Source: Geothrix fuzhouensis (GTDB taxonomy: Bacteria; Acidobacteriota; Holophagae; Holophagales; Holophagaceae). Taken from it: a stretch of 64,000 nt of DNA. The translations under genes were made by a program, and so were the position numbers. The stretch is from contig NZ_JANHMQ010000001.1 in the NCBI RefSeq assembly GCF_024609325.1, positions 496,001-560,000 on the forward strand. Direction: 5' to 3'. The notes below the pieces were generated by a model that was not told the origin of the DNA, did no database searches, and saw nothing but the letters and a program-made list of their open reading frames with translations. Numbering within the stretch: position 1 is the stretch's first letter; each line of letters starts with the position of its first letter. Shown here piece by piece: positions 52,687 through 61,441 of the stretch.

Positions 52687-55542
52687 ATGAGCACCACCAC
52701 CGCCACTTCCCTGAGGGAATCCCTCGTGTCCATCGTCGGTCCCGACCGTGTTCTCGACCGGCCGGTGGACTTGATCGCCTTTGCTGCGGACGCGAGCTTC
52801 TACCGCCTTATCCCAAAGGCGGTGGTCTTTGCGAGCAGCGTGGAGGAGGTCAAATCGCTGTTCCGGCTCAGTCACGAGACCCGGATTCCCATGACCTTCC
52901 GAGCCGCAGGCACCAGCCTCTCGGGGCAGTCCGTGTCGGACGGCATCCTGGTGGAAGTGGCCCGCAACTGGCGCGGCATCCAGGTGCTGGAGGGAGGCGC
53001 CAAGGTGAAGGTCCAGCCCGGCGTCATCGGCGCCCATGTGAATCATGCGCTGCGCCCCTATCGCGCCAAGATGGGCCCCGATCCCGCCTCCATCAACACG
53101 TGCACCGTGGGCGGCATCCTTTCCAACAACTCCAGCGGCATGTGCTGTGGCGTCACGCAGAACGCCTACCACACACTGGAATCCCTGACCTTCGTCCTGC
53201 CCTCGGGCACGGTGATCGACACCGCCGCGCCGGATGCCGACGCCCGGTTCCGCGAAGCCGAGCCGGCCCTTGCGGAAGGGTTGTTGAGGCTCAAGCAGGA
53301 CCTCGAAGCCAACCGCCCCCTGGCTGAGCGCATCCGCGCCAAATACAAGATGAAGAACACCACGGGCTACTCGCTCAACGCCCTCATCGACTTCGACCGG
53401 CCCGTGGACATCTTCCGCAACGTGCTGGTGGGATCCGAGGGCACCCTGGCCTTCATCGCCGAGGCCGTCCTGAACACCGTGCCGGACCTGCCGGTGAAGG
53501 TGACGGGCCTCCTCATCTTCCCGGACCTCCACGCGGCCTGCGCGGCCATCGTGCCCCTGCGCGACGCCGGAGCCGCGGCCCTGGAGCTGCTGGACCGGGC
53601 CTCCCTGCGTTCCGTGGAGAACCAGGCGGGCATCCCCGCTGGCATCAAGTCCCTGCCCGAGGGCGCCGCCGCCTTGCTGGTGGAGTTCCAGGGGCCGGAC
53701 GAATCCGCTCGCGCCGAGCTGGAACGGCTGGCGCTGGCCGCCACCTCGGGGCTGAAGCTCCTGGAGCCGGCCCGCTTCACCCACGATCCGGTGGAACAGG
53801 CGCTGCTGTGGAAGATCCGCTCGGGCACCTTCCCCTCCGTGGGCGCGGTCCGCAAGCGGGGCACCACGGTGCTGATCGAGGACGTCGCCTTTCCGGTAGA
53901 CAAGCTCGCCGATGCCGCCGTGGACCTCACAAAGCTCTTCGCCAAACACCGCTACGACGAGGCCATCCTCTTCGGCCACGCCAAGGACGGCAACCTGCAC
54001 TTTGTCATCACCCAGTCCTTCAACGATCAGGTGGAGGTGGACCGCTATGCCGCCCTCATTGATGACGTGGTGGAATTGGTCGTGAAGAAATACGATGGCG
54101 CCCTGAAGGCCGAGCACGGTACGGGGCGCAACATGGCCCCCTTTGTGGAGGCCGAATGGGGCCCCGAGGCCAAGGCCGTCATGGAGCAGCTCAAGAATCT
54201 GGTGGATCCCAAGCGCCTGCTGAACCCCGGCGTGATCCTGAATGCCGATCCCCACTGCCACCTGTCTGACCTCAAGCCGATGCCCGGCGTCGAGGAGGAA
54301 GTCGACAAGTGCATCGAGTGCGGGTACTGCGAGCCCAAGTGCCCCAGCCGGGAACTCACCCTGACACCCCGTCAGCGCATCGTCGTGCGGCGCGAGATGG
54401 CCCGCCTCGAAGGCAACCGCGAGAACCCCGCCCTGCTCTCCTCCCTGCAGGGGGCCTTCCCCTACATGGCTCTGGAGACCTGCGCGACGGATGGCCTGTG
54501 CGCCACTGCCTGCCCCGTGGGCATCGACACCGGCCAGCTCACCAAGCGATTCCGCCGCGCCAGCCACAGCCGCCGCGCCCAGAAGATCGCCCTGACCGTG
54601 GCCCGCAACTTCGCCACGGTGGAGCCGGCCATGCGCCTGGCCCTCCGGTCCGGGCACATCGTCCAGAGCCTCTTCGGTCCCAAGGCCATGCCCTTCATTA
54701 CCCGGATCATGAAGACCTTCGGTGCCTCCCACCAATGGAGCCCGGAGATGCCCAAGCCCGCCAAGGCGCCGCTCCCCGTGACTTTCATGGAAGGTGCGCA
54801 GGCCATCTATTTCCCCGCCTGCCTCTCCCGGATGATGGGCCACCTGCCCGGCGAGCCCGAGGAGATGAGCCTGGTGGAGGCGCTGGTGAAGGTGTCCGCG
54901 CGGGCCGGCTACCCGGTCCACATCCCCTTCGACGTGGAAGGCACCTGCTGCGGCGTGCCCTTCTCCTCCAAGGGTTACGATGAGGCCCATCGCTACACCA
55001 TCAATCGCACGATCGAGAAGTTCTGGGAGTGGAGCCAGCAGGCTCGGCTCGCCATCGTGATGGACACCAGCCCCTGCACCTACGGCGTACTCACCAGCCG
55101 CGGCTACCTCACGCCCGAAAACCAGGCGAAGTTCGACAAGCTGGAAATCATCGACAGCACGGCCTTTGCCAACGACGTGCTGCTGCCCCGGTTGAAAGTG
55201 ACGCACAAAGTGGGCTCCGTGGTGCTCCATCCCGTCTGTTCGGTGACGAAGATGAACCTCCTGCCTCAGTTGGAGGGGGTCGCCAAGGCCTGCGCGGACA
55301 AGGTCGTGGTGCCGCGGGATGCCGGCTGCTGCGGCTTCGCCGGCGATCGCGGCTTCACCCACGCCGAATTGACGGCCTCCGCCACCAAGCACGAGGCCCG
55401 CGAAGTGAAGGCCGAGTCCTTCGACGGCCACTACGCCAGCAGCCGCACCTGCGAAGTGGGCATGACCCGTTCCACGGGCCAAGTCTATCGAAGCTTCCTA
55501 TACTTGCTCGAATCCGCGACTCGACCGGAGGCCTCCAAGTGA
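52687..55542 (+). CDS. FAD/Fe-S D-lactate dehydrogenase (Dld-II/GlcD-like fusion)
   Basis: 951 residues in three parts. First is an FAD-binding PCMH domain (about 30-200) with FRAAGTSLSGQS and NNSSGMCCGV. A GlcD-type cap domain follows, ending in GHAKDGNLHF and AEHGTGRNMAP. The C-terminal half binds two 4Fe-4S clusters (CIECGYCEPKCPS and CATDGLCATACPVG) and has CCG-type repeats (GTCCGVPF, AGCCGFAGDRGF). It would oxidise D-lactate and pass electrons to quinone. It overlaps lutA by four bases (GTGA). Confidence 0.88.
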   Translation: MSTTTATSLRESLVSIVGPDRVLDRPVDLIAFAADASFYRLIPKAVVFASSVEEVKSLFRLSHETRIPMTFRAAGTSLSGQSVSDGILVEVARNWRGIQVLEGGAKVKVQPGVIGAHVNHALRPYRAKMGPDPASINTCTVGGILSNNSSGMCCGVTQNAYHTLESLTFVLPSGTVIDTAAPDADARFREAEPALAEGLLRLKQDLEANRPLAERIRAKYKMKNTTGYSLNALIDFDRPVDIFRNVLVGSEGTLAFIAEAVLNTVPDLPVKVTGLLIFPDLHAACAAIVPLRDAGAAALELLDRASLRSVENQAGIPAGIKSLPEGAAALLVEFQGPDESARAELERLALAATSGLKLLEPARFTHDPVEQALLWKIRSGTFPSVGAVRKRGTTVLIEDVAFPVDKLADAAVDLTKLFAKHRYDEAILFGHAKDGNLHFVITQSFNDQVEVDRYAALIDDVVELVVKKYDGALKAEHGTGRNMAPFVEAEWGPEAKAVMEQLKNLVDPKRLLNPGVILNADPHCHLSDLKPMPGVEEEVDKCIECGYCEPKCPSRELTLTPRQRIVVRREMARLEGNRENPALLSSLQGAFPYMALETCATDGLCATACPVGIDTGQLTKRFRRASHSRRAQKIALTVARNFATVEPAMRLALRSGHIVQSLFGPKAMPFITRIMKTFGASHQWSPEMPKPAKAPLPVTFMEGAQAIYFPACLSRMMGHLPGEPEEMSLVEALVKVSARAGYPVHIPFDVEGTCCGVPFSSKGYDEAHRYTINRTIEKFWEWSQQARLAIVMDTSPCTYGVLTSRGYLTPENQAKFDKLEIIDSTAFANDVLLPRLKVTHKVGSVVLHPVCSVTKMNLLPQLEGVAKACADKVVVPRDAGCCGFAGDRGFTHAELTASATKHEAREVKAESFDGHYASSRTCEVGMTRSTGQVYRSFLYLLESATRPEASK

Positions 55543-56285
55543 ACGGTACCAAGCCCAAGAAGGTCTATTTCTACGGCACCTGCCTCGTAGACCTGTTCTT
55601 TCCGGACGCCGGTATGGCCGGCATCCAGCTCCTGCGCCGGGCCGGCGTGGAAGTAATCTTCCCCGAAGGCCAGACCTGTTGCGGACAGCCCGCCTTCAAC
55701 TGCGGCTACTGGGAGGAGGCCCGGGACGTGGCCCGCACCCAGGTGGCCCTCTTTCCTCAAGACCTACCCGTGATCCTGCCCTCCGGCAGCTGCGCGGGCA
55801 TGATGAAGGTTCACTACCCCGAGCTGTTCCACGGCCAGCCCGACGAGGCCAAGGTCCAGGCCTTCAGCGCCCGGGTCTACGAGCTGACCCAGTTCCTCGT
55901 GGATGTGCTGGACGTGCGGTTGCAGGATTTGGGCGAACCCGTGAAGGTCACCTGGCACAGCTCCTGCCACGCGGTCCGCGACCTGGGCCTCAAGGGCGAG
56001 CCCCAGGCCCTCATCGGCCAGCTGGCGAACGTGGAACTGGCGCCCCTCACCCGGGAGTATGAGTGCTGCGGCTTCGGTGGCACCTTCGCGGTGCGCCATC
56101 CCGAAATCTCCGGCGCCATGGTCACCGACAAGATCGCGGATGCCACCGCCACGGGTGCCTCCGTCGTCCTGTCCACGGACGGTGGCTGCCTGATGAATGT
56201 GAACGGTGCGCTGGAAGCCAAGAGCAGCAAGCTCAAGGTCCAGCACATCGCCGAATTCCTGTGGGAGCGCACCCGTGCACGCTGA
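55539..56285 (+). CDS. lutA: Lactate utilization protein A
   Basis: About 248 residues from a GTG overlapping the dld stop. Two CCG domains bind iron-sulfur centres: TCCGQPAFNCGYWEEA with LPSGSCAGMM, and WHSSCHAVRDLG with YECCGFGGTFAVRHPE. LutA works with LutB and LutC to oxidise L-lactate to pyruvate. It is the first of three coupled genes and overlaps lutB by 11 bases. Confidence 0.92.
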   Translation: MNGTKPKKVYFYGTCLVDLFFPDAGMAGIQLLRRAGVEVIFPEGQTCCGQPAFNCGYWEEARDVARTQVALFPQDLPVILPSGSCAGMMKVHYPELFHGQPDEAKVQAFSARVYELTQFLVDVLDVRLQDLGEPVKVTWHSSCHAVRDLGLKGEPQALIGQLANVELAPLTREYECCGFGGTFAVRHPEISGAMVTDKIADATATGASVVLSTDGGCLMNVNGALEAKSSKLKVQHIAEFLWERTRAR

Positions 56286-57708
56286 GAACGAAGTCCATTT
56301 CAGGGATGCCGCCGCCAAGGCCCTGCTGGATCCCCAGCTCCGGGCCAACTTCCGCCGCGCCATGGACGGCCTCATCGCCAAGCGCCTGGCCCAGTTCCCC
56401 GATCCGAGGGATCTCCAGGATCTGCGCGACCTCAGCACGGCCATCCGGTCCCGCAGCCTGCTCTGTCTGCCGGAGCTGCTGGAGCAGCTCGAGGCCAACT
56501 GCGCCAAGAACGGCATCAAGGTCCACTGGGCCGAGACCTGCGAACAGGCGAACCAGCTGATCCTGGGCATCCTCCAGGCCAAGGGCGCCAAGACCCTGGT
56601 CAAGGGCAAGAGCATGGTCTCCGAGGAGATGCATCTCAACGCCTTCCTCGAATCCAAGGGCATCGAGGCTCTGGAATCCGATCTGGGCGAGTACATCATC
56701 CAGCTCGATGGCGAGACGCCGAGCCACATCATCATGCCGGCCATCCACAAGAACAAGGATCAGATCGCCCGGCAGTTCAGCCAGAAGATCAAGGACGCGA
56801 AGTATACCGAGGACGTGGACGAGCTCACGGCCATGGCCCGAAAGGTGCTGCGCCAGAAGTTCCTCGACGCCGATGCGGGCCTGTCCGGCGTGAACTTCGC
56901 CGTGGCCGAGACCGGGACCCTCTGCCTGGTGGAGAACGAAGGCAATGGCCGCATGAGCACCCATGTGCCACCGCTCCACATCGCAGTCATGGGCCTGGAG
57001 AAGGTCGTGGCGCGGTTGGAGGATGTGGCCCCGCTCTACGCCATCCTCACGCGCTCCGCCACAGGCCAGGCCGTGAGCACCTACTTCAACCTGATCACCG
57101 GGCCCCGCGGCGAAGGCGAGAAGGACGGCCCCCAGGAAGTCCACCTGGTCATCCTCGACAACGGCCGGTCCCGCATCTACGCCGATCCCCAGCTGCGCGC
57201 CACCCTGCGCTGCATCCGCTGCGGCGCCTGCATGAACCACTGCCCCGTGTACACCCGCGTAGGCGGCCACGCCTACGAAGCCGTCTATCCAGGCCCCATC
57301 GGCAAGATCCTCACGCCGCAGATGGAAGGCGTGGGCGTCCGTCACGACCTCATCCATGGTTCCAGCCTCTGCGGTGCCTGCGGCGAGGTCTGCCCCGTGG
57401 AGATCCCCATCCCCGAGATCCTGGTGCGTCTGCGCCGGGAGGCCACCCACAGCGACGTGGGCTCGAACGTGGCCGGCAAGGGGACGGGCCGCACCGCCAC
57501 CGAGGATTGGGCCTGGCACCTCTGGGCGGGTGTGCTCAAGCGCCCCGCGCTCTACCGGGTCGCCACCTGGTTCGCCACACGCTTCGGGAAAGCCCTGCCC
57601 GCCAGAGCACCGCTGATCAAGAACTGGACCCAATTCCGCACGAAACCCGTTCCGGCCCGCCGCTCGCTCACCGAACGCCTCCGCGCCGAGGGAGTCTCCC
57701 ATGAGTAG
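56275..57708 (+). CDS. lutB: Lactate utilization protein B
   Basis: About 477 residues from a GTG at 56275. The N-terminal LUD domain has KGKSMVSEEMHLN and GVNFAVAETGTLCLVENEGN. A ferredoxin-like part carries CIRCGACMNHCPVY and CGACGEVCPVEIPIP for two 4Fe-4S clusters. The C-terminal ~100 residues (LWAGVLKRPALYRVATW) are typical of LutB. It is central to electron transfer in L-lactate oxidation. It overlaps lutA and lutC. Confidence 0.94.
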   Translation: MHAENEVHFRDAAAKALLDPQLRANFRRAMDGLIAKRLAQFPDPRDLQDLRDLSTAIRSRSLLCLPELLEQLEANCAKNGIKVHWAETCEQANQLILGILQAKGAKTLVKGKSMVSEEMHLNAFLESKGIEALESDLGEYIIQLDGETPSHIIMPAIHKNKDQIARQFSQKIKDAKYTEDVDELTAMARKVLRQKFLDADAGLSGVNFAVAETGTLCLVENEGNGRMSTHVPPLHIAVMGLEKVVARLEDVAPLYAILTRSATGQAVSTYFNLITGPRGEGEKDGPQEVHLVILDNGRSRIYADPQLRATLRCIRCGACMNHCPVYTRVGGHAYEAVYPGPIGKILTPQMEGVGVRHDLIHGSSLCGACGEVCPVEIPIPEILVRLRREATHSDVGSNVAGKGTGRTATEDWAWHLWAGVLKRPALYRVATWFATRFGKALPARAPLIKNWTQFRTKPVPARRSLTERLRAEGVSHE

Positions 57709-58384
57709 TCCGAACCCGTCCGCCTCTGACTCGCGCACCGCCATTCTCGGCCGCCTTCGCGCCTCGGGCGATTCCGGCCCCCTGCCCGCCCTCGACACCG
57801 CCGTTCTCGAGCGCCGCCAGTGGGATCCCGCCGAGCGCGTCACCCGGTTGCGCAAAGGCATGGAGGCAGTCCACACCGAGTTCCTAGAGGCGAAGCCAGA
57901 TACCTGGGCCGCCGTGGTCCGCGCCTTCTGTGACCGCGAGGGACTGAAGAACCTGCTGTACGGTCCCGTCAGCGAAGCGGGCACGACTCTGGCCGCCACC
58001 TGGGCACCCGGCGGCCCCAAGCTGGTGCCCTACGACCGCCCGGTGGAAACCTTCAAGCAGGAGCTGTTCGGAGCCATCGACGCTGGCTTCACCGGCACCG
58101 TGGGTGGTGTCGCCGAGACCGGCGGCCTATTGCTGATGCCTGGTCCCGCCGAGCCCAGGCTCATGTCCTTGGTGCCGCCCATCCACATCGCGCTGCTGCG
58201 GGCCTCCACGATCCAGGACAGCTTCTGGTCCGCCATAAAAGCCCTGGGCTGGGGCCGCGCCCTGCCCCCCAACGCCCTCATGATCTCCGGCCCCAGCAAG
58301 ACCGCCGACATCGAGCAGACCCTCGCCTACGGCGTCCACGGTCCCAAGCGTCTCATCGTGGTGCTGGTGGACGATCTGAAGTAG
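57701..58384 (+). CDS. lutC: Lactate utilization protein C
   Basis: 227 residues; the ATG overlaps the lutB stop by 8 bases. A single LUD domain has GGVAETGGLLLMPGPAEPRL and ISGPSKTADIEQTLAYGVHG. LutC is the third subunit of the LutABC lactate oxidation system. With LldP, the regulator and the FAD/Fe-S enzyme, the cluster covers uptake and oxidation of both lactate isomers. It ends the run, 36 bases before tRNA-Met. Confidence 0.94.
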   Translation: MSSPNPSASDSRTAILGRLRASGDSGPLPALDTAVLERRQWDPAERVTRLRKGMEAVHTEFLEAKPDTWAAVVRAFCDREGLKNLLYGPVSEAGTTLAATWAPGGPKLVPYDRPVETFKQELFGAIDAGFTGTVGGVAETGGLLLMPGPAEPRLMSLVPPIHIALLRASTIQDSFWSAIKALGWGRALPPNALMISGPSKTADIEQTLAYGVHGPKRLIVVLVDDLK

Positions 58385-58420
58385 ACGCAGACCCGCGCCC
58401 ACGCTAGACTGCTCCTTCAT

Positions 58421-58497
58421 GGCTGGGTAGCTCAGGTGGTTAGAGCGAGGGTCTCATAATCCCTAGGTCGGCAGTTCGAGTCTGCCTCCAGCCACCA
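58421..58497 (+). tRNA. tRNA-Met (CAT, elongator)
   Basis: The 5' end GGCTGGGTAGCTCAGGTGGT pairs with CTCCAGCC. The anticodon loop CTCATAA gives CAT, and position 1-72 is a normal G-C pair, so it is elongator type. CCA is encoded. Bases from the anticodon loop through CCA are repeated exactly at 61405-61450, making this the left boundary of an inserted element. Confidence 0.93.
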
Positions 58498-58512
58498 CTA
58501 AACAAAGCACTT

Positions 58513-58548
58513 AGCGCCATCTTCCAAGGTGGCGCTTTTTGTTTTTTC
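58513..58548 (+). terminator. Terminator after tRNA-Met
   Basis: AGCGCCA and TGGCGCT pair with inner CTT/AAG, followed by a long T-run (TTTTTGTTTTTT). It lies inside the inserted element, so the tRNA's original downstream hairpin has been displaced to 61452. Confidence 0.85.
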
Positions 58549-58943
58549 TACAATTTTTCTACAATCGCCAGCCGAAGGCCGTGGGATTCCATGTGGTCTG
58601 GTGCGGCTGGTGGACGTTGGGATAGCTTCAGCCGGGAAGATTTCTGGCCGGTTCAGGGTGGATCTGGACGCTCCAGGCATGCACGTCCCGATACCGCTGA
58701 ACGGCAGATGGAGATCAGGCCGATTGGTGCTGCCGATCCGGAAGATTTGGGCGAACCGTTCGGGCTGGGAAAGCGCCAGGGGACAGCCCGAAGGGCTAGG
58801 ACCCTGCGGGTGGCAAGTTGGACCGGTGGTCTCAGTGTTGCGCCTGCGGCGCATGACTTGTGTCGCGGGGGCTTGCGACACCACAAGACATGGTGCGCCC
58901 TGAGGGGGCTCGCCACGGAATGCCACATCGCGGAGGTAAACCC
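58549..58943. other. Gene-poor left part of the tRNA-Met element
   Basis: Opens with a repeated TTTCTACAAT word, then GC-rich DNA with only low-complexity open frames. I see no supported gene or RNA here. A ribosome-binding site for the next gene lies at its end. Confidence 0.4.
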
Positions 58944-59420
58944 ATGAGCAAGCTAGCCCAACCCAGGGCCAGGAGCGTGGTGCATGCGCGAATCGGGCGC
59001 GAAGCCTACGAGATCCTGGAATCGTTCGCAGGCCACCGAGGGTGCTCCCTCACCCAGGCTCTGAAAGACCTGCTCCAGGAGCTTCGGCAGCGAGAGATCG
59101 AGGACACCGCGTCTTCTCGTCTGGACTCCATCGCCCGATCCCTCCTGGCACTCCAGGAGCAGGCCGCCCGACATGCCACTCGGATCGAGGCTGTCGTGGC
59201 AGTCATGCGGAGCATCGAGAGCGGGCAGACCGAACGAGAGGCCCAGATTCTTCAGAACCTCGCGGGTGGGTGGATGAACTTCAGGCGGAAGGACGTTACA
59301 CCTTCACCAAGGACGAGGCATCCAGAGCTACCCGCCTCGTCGATCCAAACTTGCGGATCTACCTGGGGCGGTTGGTCAGCAAGGGGCGGTTGGCTATGCC
59401 CCGGCGCGGGTTCTTCGTGA
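58944..59420 (+). CDS. Ribbon-helix-helix-like / coiled-coil protein
   Basis: 158 residues from an ATG with GGAGGT seven bases upstream. Residues 10-50 (VVHARIGREAYEILESF, then CSLTQALKDLLQEL) fit a ribbon-helix-helix or similar small DNA-binding fold. A helical, coiled-coil-like part runs to about 108. The last ~50 residues are low-complexity and overlap the next gene in another frame. A frameshift may thus have separated this N-terminal part from, or fused it to, the AbiEi-like protein. The function is unknown. Confidence 0.45.
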   Translation: MSKLAQPRARSVVHARIGREAYEILESFAGHRGCSLTQALKDLLQELRQREIEDTASSRLDSIARSLLALQEQAARHATRIEAVVAVMRSIESGQTEREAQILQNLAGGWMNFRRKDVTPSPRTRHPELPASSIQTCGSTWGGWSARGGWLCPGAGSS

Positions 59421-60025
59421 TCGTCCCTTTGGAACATCGCTCACAGGGCGGGCCGCCCGCCCCCTGGTTCCTCGACGACCTGATGGCAGCCGAAGGCCGT
59501 GAATACTATGTGGCCCTCATGTCCGCCGCCGCCATCCATGGTGCGTCCACCCCACCCCTTCCGGCGCTCCAGGTCATGGTGGAGTTCCAGCGGAGGCCCT
59601 TGCAGGTTGGGCACCACCGGATCGACTTCTTCGTCCGCCCATCCGCCGATCTAATGCCTCGGCGGGAGGTGAAGACGCCCACGGGCACCATGATGGTTTC
59701 TACCCCGGCCAGCACCGCGCTGGACCTTGTGGCTTACCGGCGCGACATCGGGGGGCTTGACCGCGCCACATCCTTGATCTCCAGCTTTGCAGATCAGATC
59801 GACACCTACGACCTGCTGTTGTCCGCCAGACGGGCCAACCCACCCACCTTCCAGCGCCTGGGCTTCCTCCTTGAGCAGATGGGCAAGGAGGAGCAGGCGG
59901 AGGAGATCGAGATCATCCTCCGGTCCGTGAAACACGACATCGTCAAACTTCATCCCGGCGTTCCCGTCGGGGATTCGGCCTTCTCGAACCGATGGTTGCT
60001 CTGGCTTAACAGTGAACACGGGTAG
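59270..60025 (+). CDS. AbiEi-family antitoxin-like protein
   Basis: About 251 residues from a GTG in the overlap with the upstream gene. The N-terminal winged helix has YTFTKDEASRATRLVD and LRIYLGRLVSKGRLAMPRRG. The C-terminal part (YYVALMSAAAIHGAS, HHRIDFFVRPS, STPASTALDLVAYRRDIGG) matches AbiEi proteins of type IV toxin-antitoxin/abortive-infection systems. The usual partner, an AbiEii nucleotidyltransferase, is not next to it; an AAA ATPase is. The start is uncertain because upstream codons are open. Confidence 0.72.
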   Translation: MDELQAEGRYTFTKDEASRATRLVDPNLRIYLGRLVSKGRLAMPRRGFFVIVPLEHRSQGGPPAPWFLDDLMAAEGREYYVALMSAAAIHGASTPPLPALQVMVEFQRRPLQVGHHRIDFFVRPSADLMPRREVKTPTGTMMVSTPASTALDLVAYRRDIGGLDRATSLISSFADQIDTYDLLLSARRANPPTFQRLGFLLEQMGKEEQAEEIEIILRSVKHDIVKLHPGVPVGDSAFSNRWLLWLNSEHG

Positions 60026-60127
60026 AGTTCGAGGTCCTGAAGAGGCAAAGTTTTCAGTTCTTACAGATGATTATACCATTTCAAAATATGATATTGAATC
60101 GGTCGTTAATAGCCCTAGACTCTATTT

Positions 60128-61324
60128 ATGATCCAACGGGACCTCCTGCCCATCCTTCTACGCTGGGCCGCCGCCTACCCAGTCGTGACCCTGACAGGGC
60201 CTAGGCAGTCGGGGAAGACGACCCTATGCAAGGCGGCCTTTCCCAGCAAGCCATACGTGAGCCTGGAGCCGCTGGAGACCCGGGCCTTCGCCCTGGAGGA
60301 CCCCAGAGGGTTCCTGGCCCAATACCCTGATGGCGCCATCCTCGACGAGGTCCAGCACGCCGCCGGACTGCTCAGTTACATCCAGGACATGGTGGACAGG
60401 GACCCCGCCCCTGGTCGCTTCATCCTCACAGGCTCTCAACATTTCGGGCTGAGCGAGGCGGTGAGCCAGTCCCTGGCCGGAAGGACGGTCATCCTCCACC
60501 TGCTGCCGCCCAGCCTGGGCGAGCTGCGCCGATTCCCGGCGGCCCCGAAGGACTTGTTCTCCACGCTGTTCATGGGAGCCTACCCCCGCATCCATGACCA
60601 GGGCATCCCGCCGGAACGGTGGCTGGCCGACTATGTCGCCACCTATGTCCAACGCGACGTTCGGCAGGTGCTCAACGTGGGCGACCTGCTGGGCTTCAAC
60701 ACCTTCCTCCGCCTCTGTGCAGGCAGCACGGGGCAGGAACTCAACCTCTCCCGCCTCGGGGCGGATGCCGGGATCTCCCAGCCCACGGCCAAGGCATGGC
60801 TCTCGGTGCTGGAGAGCAGCTTCCTATGCTTCCGCCTGGGCCCGTGGCACACGAACCACCGCAAGCGGCTCGTCAAGGCCCCGAAGCTGCACTTCTACGA
60901 TGCGGGCCTGGTCTGCTATCTACTCGGCATCCGCACCGCCGAGCAGCTTGAGACCCACCCCCTGAGGGGCTCGATCTTCGAAACCTGGGTGGCCTCCGAG
61001 GTCATGAAGATGCACCTGCATCAGGGCCTGGAAGCCTCGGCGTTCCACTACCGGGAGGTCTCTGGCTTGGAGGTGGACCTTGTCATCCAGGGCCCCGACC
61101 GGACACGCCTCGTGGAGTTAAAGTCGGGACGCACCATCGACGGCTCCTGGCTGAAGCCGCTCCTGGAGGCCAAGGCGGCCCTGGAGGTCGGAGCACCGAA
61201 CCAGGGGTTTGAGCCCATCTTGGTCTATGGTGGTGATCAGCGGCAGCGCCGGAACGATGTCGAAATACGTCCCTGGGACAGCCTCGAAGACCTGGGTCCG
61301 TCCCCCGATATCGACCGTGGGTGA
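60128..61324 (+). CDS. AAA ATPase with C-terminal DUF4143 domain
   Basis: 398 residues. The N-terminal P-loop is LTGPRQSGKTTL, with Walker B AILDEVQHA and sensor ILTGSQHF. The C-terminal DUF4143 part has YVQRDVRQVLNVGDLLGFN, LHFYDAGLVCYLLGIR and GLEVDLVIQGPDRTRLVELK, an E-D-ExK array like PD-(D/E)xK nucleases. These ATPases are common near defence and toxin genes, with roles mostly unknown. The 102 bases before it are A+T-rich and may hold its own promoter. Confidence 0.85.
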   Translation: MIQRDLLPILLRWAAAYPVVTLTGPRQSGKTTLCKAAFPSKPYVSLEPLETRAFALEDPRGFLAQYPDGAILDEVQHAAGLLSYIQDMVDRDPAPGRFILTGSQHFGLSEAVSQSLAGRTVILHLLPPSLGELRRFPAAPKDLFSTLFMGAYPRIHDQGIPPERWLADYVATYVQRDVRQVLNVGDLLGFNTFLRLCAGSTGQELNLSRLGADAGISQPTAKAWLSVLESSFLCFRLGPWHTNHRKRLVKAPKLHFYDAGLVCYLLGIRTAEQLETHPLRGSIFETWVASEVMKMHLHQGLEASAFHYREVSGLEVDLVIQGPDRTRLVELKSGRTIDGSWLKPLLEAKAALEVGAPNQGFEPILVYGGDQRQRRNDVEIRPWDSLEDLGPSPDIDRG

Positions 61325-61441
61325 ACAAGGATTGAAACGAACAGGTGGTTTCGATCCTCGCCATCCCGCGCCACCATTGGATCCCAGCGATTTTCGTCCA
61401 GGTCCTCATAATCCCTAGGTCGGCAGTTCGAGTCTGCCTCC

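Noticed and set aside
52468-55482. A 1004-codon minus-strand open frame across the lactate dehydrogenase gene
   Set aside because: Shadow of the FAD/Fe-S dehydrogenase; no ribosome-binding site and no recognisable motif.
58498-58926. Remnant integrase gene at the left end of the tRNA-Met element
   Set aside because: The open frame there has no tyrosine-recombinase motifs (no R..HxxR or catalytic Tyr context); only position suggests it.
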